A stretch of DNA of 54,953 nucleotides from an uncultured Formosa sp. (GCA_902516685.1 CABXZJ010000005.1:1-54953), one strand, 5' to 3'; positions 38,142-47,450 are shown, numbered from the stretch's first letter. The notes: generated by a model from the letters alone, not told the origin. Translations and numbers: made by a program.

Positions 38142-39650
38142 ATGCGATTTTTAAGATTTTGGTTTTTACTTCTAATGGTTTTAGCTTTCACTAGTTCAAA
38201 ATCCATCAGCTCAGTTCCTAAACTAAATGTATTATTCATTGTAGCGGATGATTTAAACTGTGCCTTAGGAGCTTACGGAGATTCATTAGCAATTACTCCA
38301 AATATTGATGAACTAGCAAAAAAAGGGCTAATTTTTAATAATGCCCATGTTCAATATCCACTATGTGGTCCATCAAGAGTGTCTTTTATGACAGGGATGT
38401 ATGCAGATCAAACAAAATCTAAAGAGCTTAGACTTTATGTCCGACAGACAGTTCCAGATGTTGTCACTATAGGTCAAAAATTCAGAACGGAAAACTATCA
38501 CTCTGTTAGAGTTGGTAAAATATACCATTACCATAATCCGCGGGATATTGGTACAGCTGGTCATGATGATTCCTTTACTTGGGACCGAACAGTCAATCCT
38601 TATGGACGCGATAAAATTGAAGAATATAAACTCAATAAAGTAAAACCACAATTTGATGGTGCAACTTTAAGTTGGCTAGAAGCTGATGGAACTGATGAAG
38701 AACAAACTGACGGTATTGGTGCTACCGCTACAATTGATTTTTTGGATGAATTTTCAAAAAGTGGTGAGAACTTTTTTTTAGCTTATGGTCTATTTCGTCC
38801 ACATATTCCGTTTGTGGCTCCTAAAAAGTATTTTGATCTATATGATATCAAAGATTTTAGTGTGCCAGAAAGTTCTGAAGAATATTTGCAAACTATTCCA
38901 AAGCCAGCAGCAGCTTCTCTTCGAGCAAGACGAGAACAGCTAAATTTAGACCCAGATTTAGCCGCAAAAATTAAGCATGCGTATTATGCAACCACCAGTT
39001 TTATGGATGCACAAATTGGTAGAGTATTAGATAAATTAAAAGAAACTGAGCTTGATAAAAATACAATTGTTGTATTTACATCTGATCATGGGTATCATCT
39101 GGGTGAACATGGTCATTGGCAAAAACAAACATTATTTGAAAATGCTACTCGTGTTCCATTAATTTTTGCAGGTCCAGGTATTAAAAGTCAATATAAATTT
39201 ATCAATGATCCTGTTGAACTAATTGATTTGTATCCAACTATTATGGATTTAGTTGATTTTGAAACTCCATCTTTTGTCAGTGGTAAAAGTTTAATACCAT
39301 ATTTTAATAATTCCAAAACCCCCGTACGTAACAGTGCTTTAACAGAACTTCAGGTTTATACAGATGGTAGTAAAGCCCAAGGATATGGAATTAAAACTAA
39401 GCGCTATCGATTAAATCGATGGAAATTAAACGATATATTGTCGTATGAACTTTATGACCACCAATACGATAAAAAAGAATTAAATAATTTAGCCAATATA
39501 AAATATTATAAAAGTATTAAAGACTCATTATCACTAATTTTAGATGGTCGCATAACCCAAGCAAAAAAAAGACCTTTTGGTTTGGGGAGACAAATTAACA
39601 ATGCTCGTCCTTGGAGCGAGCCAAAAAGAATTAATTCTAAGCCTAAATAA
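38142..39650 (+). CDS. S1-family sulfatase 4, iduronate-2-sulfatase-like
   Basis: This 502-residue exported sulfatase has LFIVADDLNCALGAYGD (metal ligands D36 and D37) and formylglycine C75 in CGPSRVSFMTG. HSVRVGKIYHYHNPRD, RPHIPFVAPKKYFDLYD and VVFTSDHGYHLGEHGHWQKQTLFE are segments typical of the iduronate-2-sulfatase-like branch. The C-terminus has YELYDHQYDKKELNNL. Similar proteins act on 2- or 4-O-sulfated sugars, but the target here is not known. It is 48 bases downstream of the GH128 gene and 19 bases upstream of the CotH-like gene. Confidence 0.92.
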   Translation: MRFLRFWFLLLMVLAFTSSKSISSVPKLNVLFIVADDLNCALGAYGDSLAITPNIDELAKKGLIFNNAHVQYPLCGPSRVSFMTGMYADQTKSKELRLYVRQTVPDVVTIGQKFRTENYHSVRVGKIYHYHNPRDIGTAGHDDSFTWDRTVNPYGRDKIEEYKLNKVKPQFDGATLSWLEADGTDEEQTDGIGATATIDFLDEFSKSGENFFLAYGLFRPHIPFVAPKKYFDLYDIKDFSVPESSEEYLQTIPKPAAASLRARREQLNLDPDLAAKIKHAYYATTSFMDAQIGRVLDKLKETELDKNTIVVFTSDHGYHLGEHGHWQKQTLFENATRVPLIFAGPGIKSQYKFINDPVELIDLYPTIMDLVDFETPSFVSGKSLIPYFNNSKTPVRNSALTELQVYTDGSKAQGYGIKTKRYRLNRWKLNDILSYELYDHQYDKKELNNLANIKYYKSIKDSLSLILDGRITQAKKRPFGLGRQINNARPWSEPKRINSKPK

Positions 39651-39669
39651 ACTTTATAATTTTTAACAA

Positions 39670-41139
39670 ATGAAAAATAAATTAATTTTAATGCTATGTG
39701 TTTTTGTTATTTCGTGTAATAATGAAGAAGTTGGACTCGCTGATCCAAATTCAGGAAATGATATTGGTAATGAAAATGGTGATAATAACAATAACAACAG
39801 CGATGATGAACTTTCTGATTGGTCTTCAGACACTCATAGTAATAATATTGACCCAAATTATGAAGAGGTTTTTGATGATGAAAATTCAGTTCGACGCATT
39901 GATATAGTATTTGATGCAGAGGAATGGGATTTGATGTTAGAGGATATGACAGGACTATATGGCGATTTTGGTCAGAGCAACGGCGGTGGTCCCGGAGGTG
40001 GTGGTCCCGGAGGTGGTGGTCCCGGAGGTGGTGGTCCCGGAGGTGGTGGATTTGCCGAAGAAAATCCAATTTTTAAACCCGCTGATGTTTATTATAATGG
40101 TTTACAGTGGTATAATGTAGGTGTTAGATTCAAAGGAAATTCTAGCCTATCGTTTTCATGGCAAAATGGAGTTTGGAAAATGTCTTTCAAACTTGATTTT
40201 GATGAATTTGAAGATCAATTTCCTGAAATTACTAATCAGAGGTTTTATGGCTTTAAGCAGTTAAATTTAAAAAATAATTTTGATGATGAATCTCAATTAC
40301 GGGAAAAAGTAGCCGCTGATATTTTCAGAGAATCAGGCATGGCATCACCAAGAACACAATTTTATGAAGTTTATGTAGATCATGGCGAAGGTCCAATTTA
40401 TTTTGGGCTTTACACTATGGTTGAAGAACCGGACGACTCATTGTTAAAATCTCAATTCTCAAATGATAATGGTAACTTATATAAACCTGATGGGGCTGGA
40501 GCTCGTTTTACTGAAGGTTCATTTGGGACAGAATATTTTATAAAACAGTCAAACGAAATGGAGTCTAATTGGAGTGATATTGAATCTGTTTTTGAAGCTC
40601 TGCATAGTAGTAATCGCACTTTAAATCCTGAACTTTGGAGAAGCGATTTGGAGGAAGTATTTCATGTGGACGGATTTTTAAATTATTTAGCAGTTAATAC
40701 AGTTATTCAAAATTGGGATACTTACGGTCGGATGACTCACAACTATTATCTTTACGGAAATCCTGATAATAATAATGCTTTAACTTGGATTCCGTGGGAT
40801 AACAATGAAAGTTTACAATTAGGTAAAATGGGGGGGTCTCTACCACTAGATTTTAATGGTGTTCAAGATAATTGGCCCTTAATCACATACTTATATGCTG
40901 ACTCAGACTATAAAATTATTTATGATAACTATGTAAGTAATGTTATAAATAATGCTTTTGAAACGGGATATATTCAATCAATTTACTCGTATTATTCTTC
41001 AATGATTGAAGCATCAGTTCTTAGTGAACAATCTGGATATACTTTTTTGGAATCACCAACTGATTTTCAAATAGCAATTTCTGAATTAATGAGTCATGCT
41101 CAACAACGCGCTAGTGCTGTCAATCAATATTTAAATTGA
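39670..41139 (+). CDS. CotH-kinase-like lipoprotein with Gly/Pro-rich repeat
   Basis: This 489-residue lipoprotein (lipobox VFVISC, C16) has an acidic Asn/Asp-rich linker, then a Gly-Gly-Gly-Pro-Gly tract (about residues 105-127), then a CotH domain (about 130-480). The domain shows FKGNSSLSFSWQNG, NLKNNFDDESQLREKVAADIF, PRTQFYEVYVDHGEGPIYFGLYTMVEEPDD and LTWIPWDNNESL. CotH proteins were named for spore-coat H, some members are protein kinases, and the fold is common on the surface of Bacteroidota. A role within a polysaccharide locus is not established. It may phosphorylate or modify a surface component, or only bind. The gene precedes GH10 by 10 bases. Confidence 0.82.
   Translation: MKNKLILMLCVFVISCNNEEVGLADPNSGNDIGNENGDNNNNNSDDELSDWSSDTHSNNIDPNYEEVFDDENSVRRIDIVFDAEEWDLMLEDMTGLYGDFGQSNGGGPGGGGPGGGGPGGGGPGGGGFAEENPIFKPADVYYNGLQWYNVGVRFKGNSSLSFSWQNGVWKMSFKLDFDEFEDQFPEITNQRFYGFKQLNLKNNFDDESQLREKVAADIFRESGMASPRTQFYEVYVDHGEGPIYFGLYTMVEEPDDSLLKSQFSNDNGNLYKPDGAGARFTEGSFGTEYFIKQSNEMESNWSDIESVFEALHSSNRTLNPELWRSDLEEVFHVDGFLNYLAVNTVIQNWDTYGRMTHNYYLYGNPDNNNALTWIPWDNNESLQLGKMGGSLPLDFNGVQDNWPLITYLYADSDYKIIYDNYVSNVINNAFETGYIQSIYSYYSSMIEASVLSEQSGYTFLESPTDFQIAISELMSHAQQRASAVNQYLN
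39982..40050 (+). repeat. Tandem 15-bp repeat coding Gly-Gly-Gly-Pro-Gly
   Basis: Four head-to-tail units of CCCGGAGGTGGTGGT lie at 39991-40005, 40006-40020, 40021-40035 and 40036-40050 (the last ends in A), preceded by a partial unit at 39982-39990. The tract is strikingly GC-rich in an AT-rich gene. Copy number could vary by slippage without breaking the frame. Confidence 0.95.
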
Positions 41140-41149
41140 TATTTTGACT

Positions 41150-42307
41150 ATGAGAAAACAAGTAAGTTGTTTTGTTTTTTTATCAGCCTTGTTGTCCATA
41201 AGTGCGCAGGATGATAAATTGGGTTTATCTCATTTTTATAAAGATCATTTTTTAGTTGGAACCATTTATCACGGAGATGTATTGGGCAATGACAGCCCAA
41301 ATTTCAATCAAAAGCAGGAATTTAAAATAATAAAAAATGAATTTAATGCAATTACTGCTGAAAATTGCATGAAGCCAATGTATTTAATTAATGATAATGG
41401 TAAGTACAATTTTGACGAGTCGGATGCCTTTGTAAAATATGCCCAAGAAAACGAATTGACTATTATTGGACATACGCTGGTTTGGAAAAATAGTGCTCCC
41501 GATTGGTTCTTTAAGGGAGATGATGGTAAACAAGTTACTCGTGAAGTTTTAATAGAGCGCTTGCAAAATTATATTAAAACAGTTGTTTCGAGATACAAGG
41601 GAATGATAACTTATTGGGATGTCGTTAATGAAGCAGTAGATGTATTTAAAACTAAAAACGGTGAAAAATACGCCAAATTAAAGTCTACCCCATGGTACGA
41701 TATTATAGGAGAAGAATATATTAAAATAGCCTATGAAGCAGCACATAAAGCCGATCCTAATTGCAAACTGTTGTATAATGACTATAATATGTATCAAAGA
41801 GAAAAGATTAATTTTATAATTGAGATGGTTTTAAGTTTGCGATCTGAAGGAGTACCTATTCATGGGATTGGTTCCCAAGGACATATGTTCATGAAGCACC
41901 CAAAATTAGAGGACATAGAATATTGGTTAAAACAATGTTCGAATGCTAAAATCCCTCTTCATATTACAGAACTAGATGTCAGTGTACTGCCAAATGCTTG
42001 GAAGCACAAAGGGGCTAGTGTTGAAGATAGATTTGATTTAGCTGAAGAGTTTAATCCCTATCCCAAAGGTCTCCCTAAATTTATTTTAAAACAACAAGCT
42101 AAACGATATAAAGCGCTTTTCAAACTGTTTTTAAAATATAGCTCATCTATTGAAAGAGTTACATTTTGGGGAGTATGGGATGGTAATTCTTGGCGTAATT
42201 ATCTTCCAATGAAAGGTCGCACAGATTACCCTTTACTTTTTGATAGAAATTTTGATAAAAAGCCTGCTTATAATGCTTTAAAAGAATTAGTTTTCTCTCG
42301 AGATTAA
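41150..42307 (+). CDS. GH10-family endo-beta-1,4-xylanase-like enzyme
   Basis: This 385-residue exported enzyme is given from the ATG at 41150; a TTG two codons earlier is also possible. The signal peptide ends near SISAQ. The GH10 barrel has NAITAENCMKP, IIGHTLVWKNSAPDWF, acid/base E161 in YWDVVNEAV, LLYNDYN, GIGSQGHMF, and nucleophile E274 in LHITELDVS. WGVWDGNSWR and PLLFDRNFDKKPAY close the barrel. GH10 enzymes cut beta-1,4-xylan or mixed-linkage xylan. The gene follows the CotH-like lipoprotein by 10 bases and is the last plus-strand gene of the main locus. Its presence hints that xylose is part of the substrate. Confidence 0.92.
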   Translation: MRKQVSCFVFLSALLSISAQDDKLGLSHFYKDHFLVGTIYHGDVLGNDSPNFNQKQEFKIIKNEFNAITAENCMKPMYLINDNGKYNFDESDAFVKYAQENELTIIGHTLVWKNSAPDWFFKGDDGKQVTREVLIERLQNYIKTVVSRYKGMITYWDVVNEAVDVFKTKNGEKYAKLKSTPWYDIIGEEYIKIAYEAAHKADPNCKLLYNDYNMYQREKINFIIEMVLSLRSEGVPIHGIGSQGHMFMKHPKLEDIEYWLKQCSNAKIPLHITELDVSVLPNAWKHKGASVEDRFDLAEEFNPYPKGLPKFILKQQAKRYKALFKLFLKYSSSIERVTFWGVWDGNSWRNYLPMKGRTDYPLLFDRNFDKKPAYNALKELVFSRD

Positions 42308-42327
42308 ATTTATTTTTCAATGTAACA

Positions 42328-43989
42328 TTATGGTAACCGAATATCTTCAATTAATTTTTTTATTTTCTCTGGTGTTTCTTTAGTAAAATGAGACACTATT
42401 ATCGCTACTAAAAAATTTACCAGCATTGAAAAGGTTCCAAAGCCCTCTGGAGAAATTCCAAACCACCAGTCTGGTTCACTACCGCCACCAAACCAACCAA
42501 ATTTGAATTTTGTCATATAAAAAAGCATCAAACTTACACCAACAAGCATTCCTGTAACAGCACCTTCTTTGTTCATTTTTTTATAAAAAATACCCATTAA
42601 TATTGCAGGGAAGAATGATGCAGCTGCTAAACCAAAGGCCAATGCTACTGTAGCCGCTACAAAACCAGGTGGATTGATTCCAAAATATCCTGCTAGGCAT
42701 ACTGCTAATGTAGCTGCTGTACGTGCAGCTATAAGCTCTTTTTTTTCAGATATGTTAGGGTAAATAATTTTTTTTAATAGATCATGGGAAACCGCTGATG
42801 AAATTACTAATAAGAGTCCAGCAGCGGTAGATAAGGCAGCCGCTAGGGCCCCTGCTGCCAAGAGTGCAATGACCCAATTAGGCAGCTTAGCAATTTCTGG
42901 GTTAGCTAATACCATTATATCAGCATCAACACTTAATTCGTTTTTAACAGGATTTGCCAAATATTGAATATCACCATCTAAATTTTTATCTTGAAATTTC
43001 AAAAGCCCAGTTCCTTCCCATTTTCTAAACCAATCTGGCATATTATCATAGGCTTTATTACTAACAGTTTCAATTAGATTAATTCTAGAAAATACTGCAA
43101 TTGCAGGGGCAGTAGTGTAAAGAATAGCAATAAAAAGCAGAGCCCAACCTGCAGATTTTCTAGCATCACTTACTTTTTTTACGGTAAAAAATCTAACTAT
43201 TACATGTGGCAATCCTGCAGTACCGACCATAAGTGCCATAGTGATAAAAAATACATCGATAGTCGATTTATTCCCTGAAGTGTATTGGTCAAAGCCCAAT
43301 TCTTTATGTAAGCCATCTAATTTATCCAAGAGAAATATCCCATCGCTGCCAGTGTCTCCAAATCCAATTTGGGGTATTGCATTTCCAGTAGCCATAAACG
43401 AAATGTAAATTGCAGGTACCATAAAGGCAAAAATTAGAACACAATATTGGGCAACTTGGGTATAAGTAATTCCCTTCATTCCTCCTAAAACAGCATAAAA
43501 TAGCACAATACCCATTCCAATTACAACACCTGAAGTAATATCAACTTCCAAATACCTAGAAAAAACAACACCAACTCCACGCATTTGACCTGCTATGTAC
43601 GTAAAAGAAACAATTAAAGCACAAAACACTGCTACTAATCTTGCTGTATTTGAGTAATAACGGTCACCTATAAAATCAGGAACTGTAAATTTCCCAAACT
43701 TGCGTAAGTATGGTGCCAATAATAATGCTAATAAAACATATCCACCAGTCCAACCCATAAGATAAACTGAACCATCATATCCTGTAAATGAAATAATGCC
43801 AGCCATAGAAATAAATGAGGCCGCTGACATCCAGTCTGCTGCTGTTGCCATACCATTTGCAACAGGATGAACGCCCTTTCCCGCAATATAAAACTCACTA
43901 GTTGAGGAAGCTCTAGACCAAAATGCAATTCCAATATACAGGCTGAAACTTAAGCCTACTGCAATCCAAATCCAATATTGTAGTTCCAT
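42328..43989 (-). CDS. Sodium:solute symporter, ActP-like (large subunit)
   Basis: This 553-residue inner-membrane protein of the sodium/solute symporter family has about 13 helices. The visible family segments are SEFYIAGKGVHPVANGMATAADWMSAASFISMAG, IAGQMRGVGVVFSRYLEV, GMKGITYTQVAQY and LAAALSTAAGLLLVISSAVSHDLLKK. The acetate/pyruvate-type branch that pairs with DUF4212 proteins has this pattern, and its DUF4212 partner overlaps it by one base. Substrate is likely a short organic acid, but sequence alone cannot settle it. The gene converges on GH10 with only 20 bases between the stop codons. Confidence 0.93.
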   Translation of the reverse strand: MELQYWIWIAVGLSFSLYIGIAFWSRASSTSEFYIAGKGVHPVANGMATAADWMSAASFISMAGIISFTGYDGSVYLMGWTGGYVLLALLLAPYLRKFGKFTVPDFIGDRYYSNTARLVAVFCALIVSFTYIAGQMRGVGVVFSRYLEVDITSGVVIGMGIVLFYAVLGGMKGITYTQVAQYCVLIFAFMVPAIYISFMATGNAIPQIGFGDTGSDGIFLLDKLDGLHKELGFDQYTSGNKSTIDVFFITMALMVGTAGLPHVIVRFFTVKKVSDARKSAGWALLFIAILYTTAPAIAVFSRINLIETVSNKAYDNMPDWFRKWEGTGLLKFQDKNLDGDIQYLANPVKNELSVDADIMVLANPEIAKLPNWVIALLAAGALAAALSTAAGLLLVISSAVSHDLLKKIIYPNISEKKELIAARTAATLAVCLAGYFGINPPGFVAATVALAFGLAAASFFPAILMGIFYKKMNKEGAVTGMLVGVSLMLFYMTKFKFGWFGGGSEPDWWFGISPEGFGTFSMLVNFLVAIIVSHFTKETPEKIKKLIEDIRLP

Positions 43990-44246
43990 TAGTCTTTTTT
44001 TGAATTATAATGTTTATCCAGTTTATTCATTAAATAGATATATGTAAATATCAATACTACAAAAACATAGATTGATCCTTGTTGTGCAAACCAAAAACCA
44101 AGCTTAAACCCCCCAATTTTTATTTTATTTAAATCATCTACAAATAAAATACCTGCTCCAAATGACACTGAAAACCAAATTATTAATAGAATAGATAAGA
44201 TGTATAGATTTTTCTTCCAGTAATTATATTTTTTGGGTAGTGCCAT
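43989..44246 (-). CDS. DUF4212-type small subunit of the sodium:solute symporter
   Basis: This 85-residue protein has two membrane helices (about 13-33 and 53-72) and the conserved FSVSFGAGILF and GFWFAQQGSIYVFVVLIFTYIYLMNKLD. Such proteins accompany ActP-like symporters as a small subunit. Its stop codon overlaps the start of the symporter gene, so translation is coupled. It starts 49 bases after the YHYH gene ends, so it may be part of the same minus-strand transcript. Confidence 0.9.
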   Translation of the reverse strand: MALPKKYNYWKKNLYILSILLIIWFSVSFGAGILFVDDLNKIKIGGFKLGFWFAQQGSIYVFVVLIFTYIYLMNKLDKHYNSKKD

Positions 44247-44295
44247 ATTTTTAAGTATTTATTATGTGAAATTAAAAGTAATTTATTTTAATAAA

Positions 44296-45681
44296 TTATT
44301 TGTTTATAATGACTTTGTAGCTTTTTTTATGATTCATGTAAAATACATTCAAAAAATAAATACCATCATATAATGTGTGTGTTTCCATTACAGTTAGTGT
44401 TGTTCCAGCCAATATTTTATTTTCTAAAACTACCTGTCCTAGTTCATTGATTAGTTCTAGGTAAATAGTTTTATTGAAAAGACTAGATTGAATTGCAATA
44501 AAATCTTGAGTTGGATTAGGGTATAATTTCAGATTAAGTTTAGTGTCTTCAAACCCACTTATATCTAAACTTGAATCGTAATTAGTAGTATTTGCACCAA
44601 TAAAATTAACATCGTTACCAGTAACGTTACCATAGAAGGTTGGTCCTACAACATATGGATATGCTGAATTGTGATCTTCATTTACAGTTGCATAATATGC
44701 GTAAATACCATTGGGATATTCAGGTGTTACAGCAAATCTTCCATTATGCTCATCTAAATAATCAGTTCCTGAATTATAATTGTATTCGTAATCCTCCCTA
44801 AAATACCCTAAATCCATTATTTCTTGATTTCCAGCATTTGGTCCATTTTGAATCGTAAAAACTTGTCCAACATTAGGACCATTTTCACGTGTTGTAATAT
44901 CCCTCAAAGAGTAACTCGATTTCATCCTAACTACATCCCCTGTACCATCTAAATTTTCATAGGCGTAAGCTCCGTAAATTGGAAACCCATCATATGCAAA
45001 TCCAATTAAGGGTGAATGTGTATTTTGTTCAATTACATATAATCCATCAGCAGGGTAAGTGTCGCAAATATCTGATACAACTAACAGATCGAGGTTAAAT
45101 GCACTGGGATTTTGATGGTGGTGGTAATTACCCATTGCAGGGTGAGCTTTATTACAATCAAATCCTCCCATTTCAGCTGGAATTGCATCTCTATTCCAGT
45201 CTTGAACAGCTCCTGGTCCACCATTACAAGGTGGGTTTCCTGGTCCACCACATAATCGATTGTTGTTATTATCCCAAGCAACACCATCTCTGTAATCAAA
45301 TAACGAAACCCCATTTATAAAAATCCCTATATTTCCTCCCGTTGTATTTGTTGGTAGACCTAAGTTTTGAGAAGGATTTAATGATATTTTATAAATAGCG
45401 TCCTGATCGCTAGCAATTGAAGGATTGTTATCTAAAAAGGGACCTGTTATGTAAGCAGGTATTCCAGTGGCACTAACAAAAACCCAATTATTTGAATAAT
45501 CAACAGATTGAACGTTTGCTAATACATTATCTATTATTGGAGTCGGATTTCCTGAAACATAATGTCTTCCTGTTTCGCCGTCATGATTTTGTATCCAACT
45601 TGTAATTGCTGGATTAGTTTGCGAAAAAGATAAATTGACAACAATTAATAGAAACATTAATTTTTTTTGTTTTGTTAACAT
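44296..45681 (-). CDS. YHYH-domain exported protein with T9SS sorting domain
   Basis: This 461-residue secreted protein has a signal peptide, a YHYH-type domain (about 110-340) and a T9SS sorting domain (LYPNPTQDFIAI, LYDGIYFLNVFY). The hallmark lies in MGNYHHHQNPSAF at residues 183-195. The second tyrosine of the YHYH motif is replaced by histidine (Y186, H187, H188, H189), which raises the count of possible metal ligands. A GFPIYGAYAYENLDGTG segment is also typical. Function of the family is unknown. It follows the di-heme protein gene by 10 bases, in a cluster that looks copper-related, so metal binding is a reasonable inference. Confidence 0.85.
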   Translation of the reverse strand: MLTKQKKLMFLLIVVNLSFSQTNPAITSWIQNHDGETGRHYVSGNPTPIIDNVLANVQSVDYSNNWVFVSATGIPAYITGPFLDNNPSIASDQDAIYKISLNPSQNLGLPTNTTGGNIGIFINGVSLFDYRDGVAWDNNNNRLCGGPGNPPCNGGPGAVQDWNRDAIPAEMGGFDCNKAHPAMGNYHHHQNPSAFNLDLLVVSDICDTYPADGLYVIEQNTHSPLIGFAYDGFPIYGAYAYENLDGTGDVVRMKSSYSLRDITTRENGPNVGQVFTIQNGPNAGNQEIMDLGYFREDYEYNYNSGTDYLDEHNGRFAVTPEYPNGIYAYYATVNEDHNSAYPYVVGPTFYGNVTGNDVNFIGANTTNYDSSLDISGFEDTKLNLKLYPNPTQDFIAIQSSLFNKTIYLELINELGQVVLENKILAGTTLTVMETHTLYDGIYFLNVFYMNHKKSYKVIINK

Positions 45682-45691
45682 AATTTATATA

Positions 45692-46735
45692 TTAATTAAT
45701 TTTATTAAATGGGTATTTAAAACGTTTATCAAAAAGAAACTCGGTATCAGTTAAAGTTCTTAAGAAAACTATTAAATCAACCTTTTCCTCATCTGTTAAT
45801 TTAATCTTTTTTCTTAAATTATTCGATAGAGTTGTACTATTTTGTATGTCTGTTGTGTAATGTGTTATAACTTGTTGAAGAGTCTCAAATCTTCCGTCAT
45901 GCATGTATGGTTTTGTAAATTGAATATTTCTTAAACTAGGAACTTTAAATTTTAATGAATCTTTAGGGTTATTAGTAATTAAATATCGTCCATGATCATT
46001 TAAAGTGCTATCGACTTTTAATCCATTGTTTTCAAAATTATTATTCGTAAACAATGGTTCGCTGTGGCAAATATTGCAGTGTTTTCTGAAAATTTCAAGT
46101 CCATTTTTTTCTTGATATGTATATTCACCACCTTTTTCATTACGAACATATTTATCATATTTAGAATTATAAGAATTCAGCATTACAACAAATTGGGTTA
46201 TGGCTAGTAAGGTTTTTTGGCCTGTTATTTCTCCATCAGAATAAACTTTTGAGAATAGATTTTTATATTTCTTTGATTTTTTTAGTTTTTCAACTACATT
46301 TTCAAGAGTTTCATCCATTTCATTTTTATTCGTAATAGGTGCTAATGCTTGTAATTCTATGTGATTAACTCCTCCATCCCACATAAATGAAGTGTTCCAT
46401 GCTAAATTTACTAAACTCATCGAGTTTCGATTTCCAATTCTACCTTCAATACCGTGGCTTAAGTCATGATCTACATGCGTAAATCCAGTTGCTTGATTAT
46501 GACATGACGCACAAGAAATGCTTTCATTCTTTGACAGAATTGGGTCATAAAATAATTCTCTTCCAAGTTGAAATTCTTCATCACTCATGGATAGTTTTTT
46601 GAAATCGTAATTAGGTGCTGGCCAATACTCAGGGTAATTAAAGAATAATTTTTTATTTAAAGTTATAAATGCCAGTGACATCAATAATCCTATACAAACT
46701 AGGGTGCGTATAAAAATTACTTTATAAATTTTCAT
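45692..46735 (-). CDS. mbnH: Di-heme cytochrome c peroxidase/MauG-like protein, MbnH-type
   Basis: This 347-residue periplasmic di-heme protein has an N-terminal membrane anchor or signal and two haem-binding motifs, CASCH (C75, C78, H79) and CNICH (C220, C223, H224). LGRELFYDPILSKNESISC and FTKPYMHDGRFETLQQVI are typical of the MauG/cytochrome-c-peroxidase family. It overlaps the MbnP-like gene by 14 bases. In the MbnP/MbnH pair of methanotrophs, MbnH oxidises a tryptophan of MbnP to kynurenine and so builds a copper site. Gene adjacency strongly supports that assignment here, although ordinary peroxidase activity cannot be excluded. Confidence 0.85.
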   Translation of the reverse strand: MKIYKVIFIRTLVCIGLLMSLAFITLNKKLFFNYPEYWPAPNYDFKKLSMSDEEFQLGRELFYDPILSKNESISCASCHNQATGFTHVDHDLSHGIEGRIGNRNSMSLVNLAWNTSFMWDGGVNHIELQALAPITNKNEMDETLENVVEKLKKSKKYKNLFSKVYSDGEITGQKTLLAITQFVVMLNSYNSKYDKYVRNEKGGEYTYQEKNGLEIFRKHCNICHSEPLFTNNNFENNGLKVDSTLNDHGRYLITNNPKDSLKFKVPSLRNIQFTKPYMHDGRFETLQQVITHYTTDIQNSTTLSNNLRKKIKLTDEEKVDLIVFLRTLTDTEFLFDKRFKYPFNKIN

Positions 46736-47438
46736 TAAAAATATTTACAAGTTGATTCATCAATATGCTAGCATCTTTACCAGGGGTCATTATATGGTTT
46801 TTAGTTTTTAAGTTAATTTTATTGAAAAAATTAGAAAATTCAAGATTTACCACAAGTTTATTTTTATTTGAATCAATTTTAAAACTTATAGTTCTCAATG
46901 TTTCATTTGGTATTTGATATCCACCTATATGGAACTGAAATTTATTTTTTCTAGTATTACAACTAGGACTTGTTCCTTCTATTTTAAAATTAATATATCC
47001 GCTTTGCCAAGACCAAAACATTCCATTTATCGGATCTAAGTCACCTGAATTAGCTCCAGATGTATTTAACTTTTCATCTACTCCTAAATCAAAAACTAAA
47101 TAAGTATCATTATTAAAATGGATATTAGGTATGTACAAGTTTAAATTTTTATCATTTAAGACATCAACTAGATGATATTGATTTTCAAGGAGAATTGAAC
47201 TATTTTTATTTTTGATTCTAAAATTCGTTAGATAAAATTTAATAGTAGAAAGTTGAATTGAATCATTATTTTTTGAAACATACCATTTATTTTTTTCTAT
47301 TGGGTTTTGATTAAAATTTGAAACAAAAACTAATTCAAAATCTTTTTTTTCTTGGGAACTAACTGAAGTAATGAAAATTAAATTCAATATTATTAAACAA
47401 TTAAATATGCCATATTTGCTTTTTATAACTTGAATCAT
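46722..47438 (-). CDS. mbnP: MbnP-like copper-binding protein
   Basis: This 238-residue exported protein resembles the MbnP family. It has a signal peptide (to about residue 29), FYLTNFRIKN, the central YHLVDVLN, VFDLGVDEKLNTSG, the conserved MFWSWQSGYINFKIEG containing W142 and W144, and FQFHIGGYQ. In characterised MbnP one tryptophan becomes kynurenine through the di-heme partner MbnH and helps bind copper. The di-heme gene overlaps this one by 14 bases. Which tryptophan would be modified is not fixed by this sequence alone. A terminator-like hairpin ends only 12 bases upstream of the start codon, so expression could be controlled by attenuation. Confidence 0.83.
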   Translation of the reverse strand: MIQVIKSKYGIFNCLIILNLIFITSVSSQEKKDFELVFVSNFNQNPIEKNKWYVSKNNDSIQLSTIKFYLTNFRIKNKNSSILLENQYHLVDVLNDKNLNLYIPNIHFNNDTYLVFDLGVDEKLNTSGANSGDLDPINGMFWSWQSGYINFKIEGTSPSCNTRKNKFQFHIGGYQIPNETLRTISFKIDSNKNKLVVNLEFSNFFNKINLKTKNHIMTPGKDASILMNQLVNIFNENL

Positions 47439-47450
47439 AATAATAAATAT

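Noticed and set aside
39982..40050. CRISPR-like repeat
   Set aside because: The 15-bp units are contiguous, have no spacers and code an in-frame Gly/Pro tract.
39707..40069. A 120-codon minus-strand frame with HLRDHHLRDH repeats
   Set aside because: It is the antisense of the Gly/Pro repeat in the CotH-like gene, and its repeated His/Arg pattern comes only from that tandem DNA.
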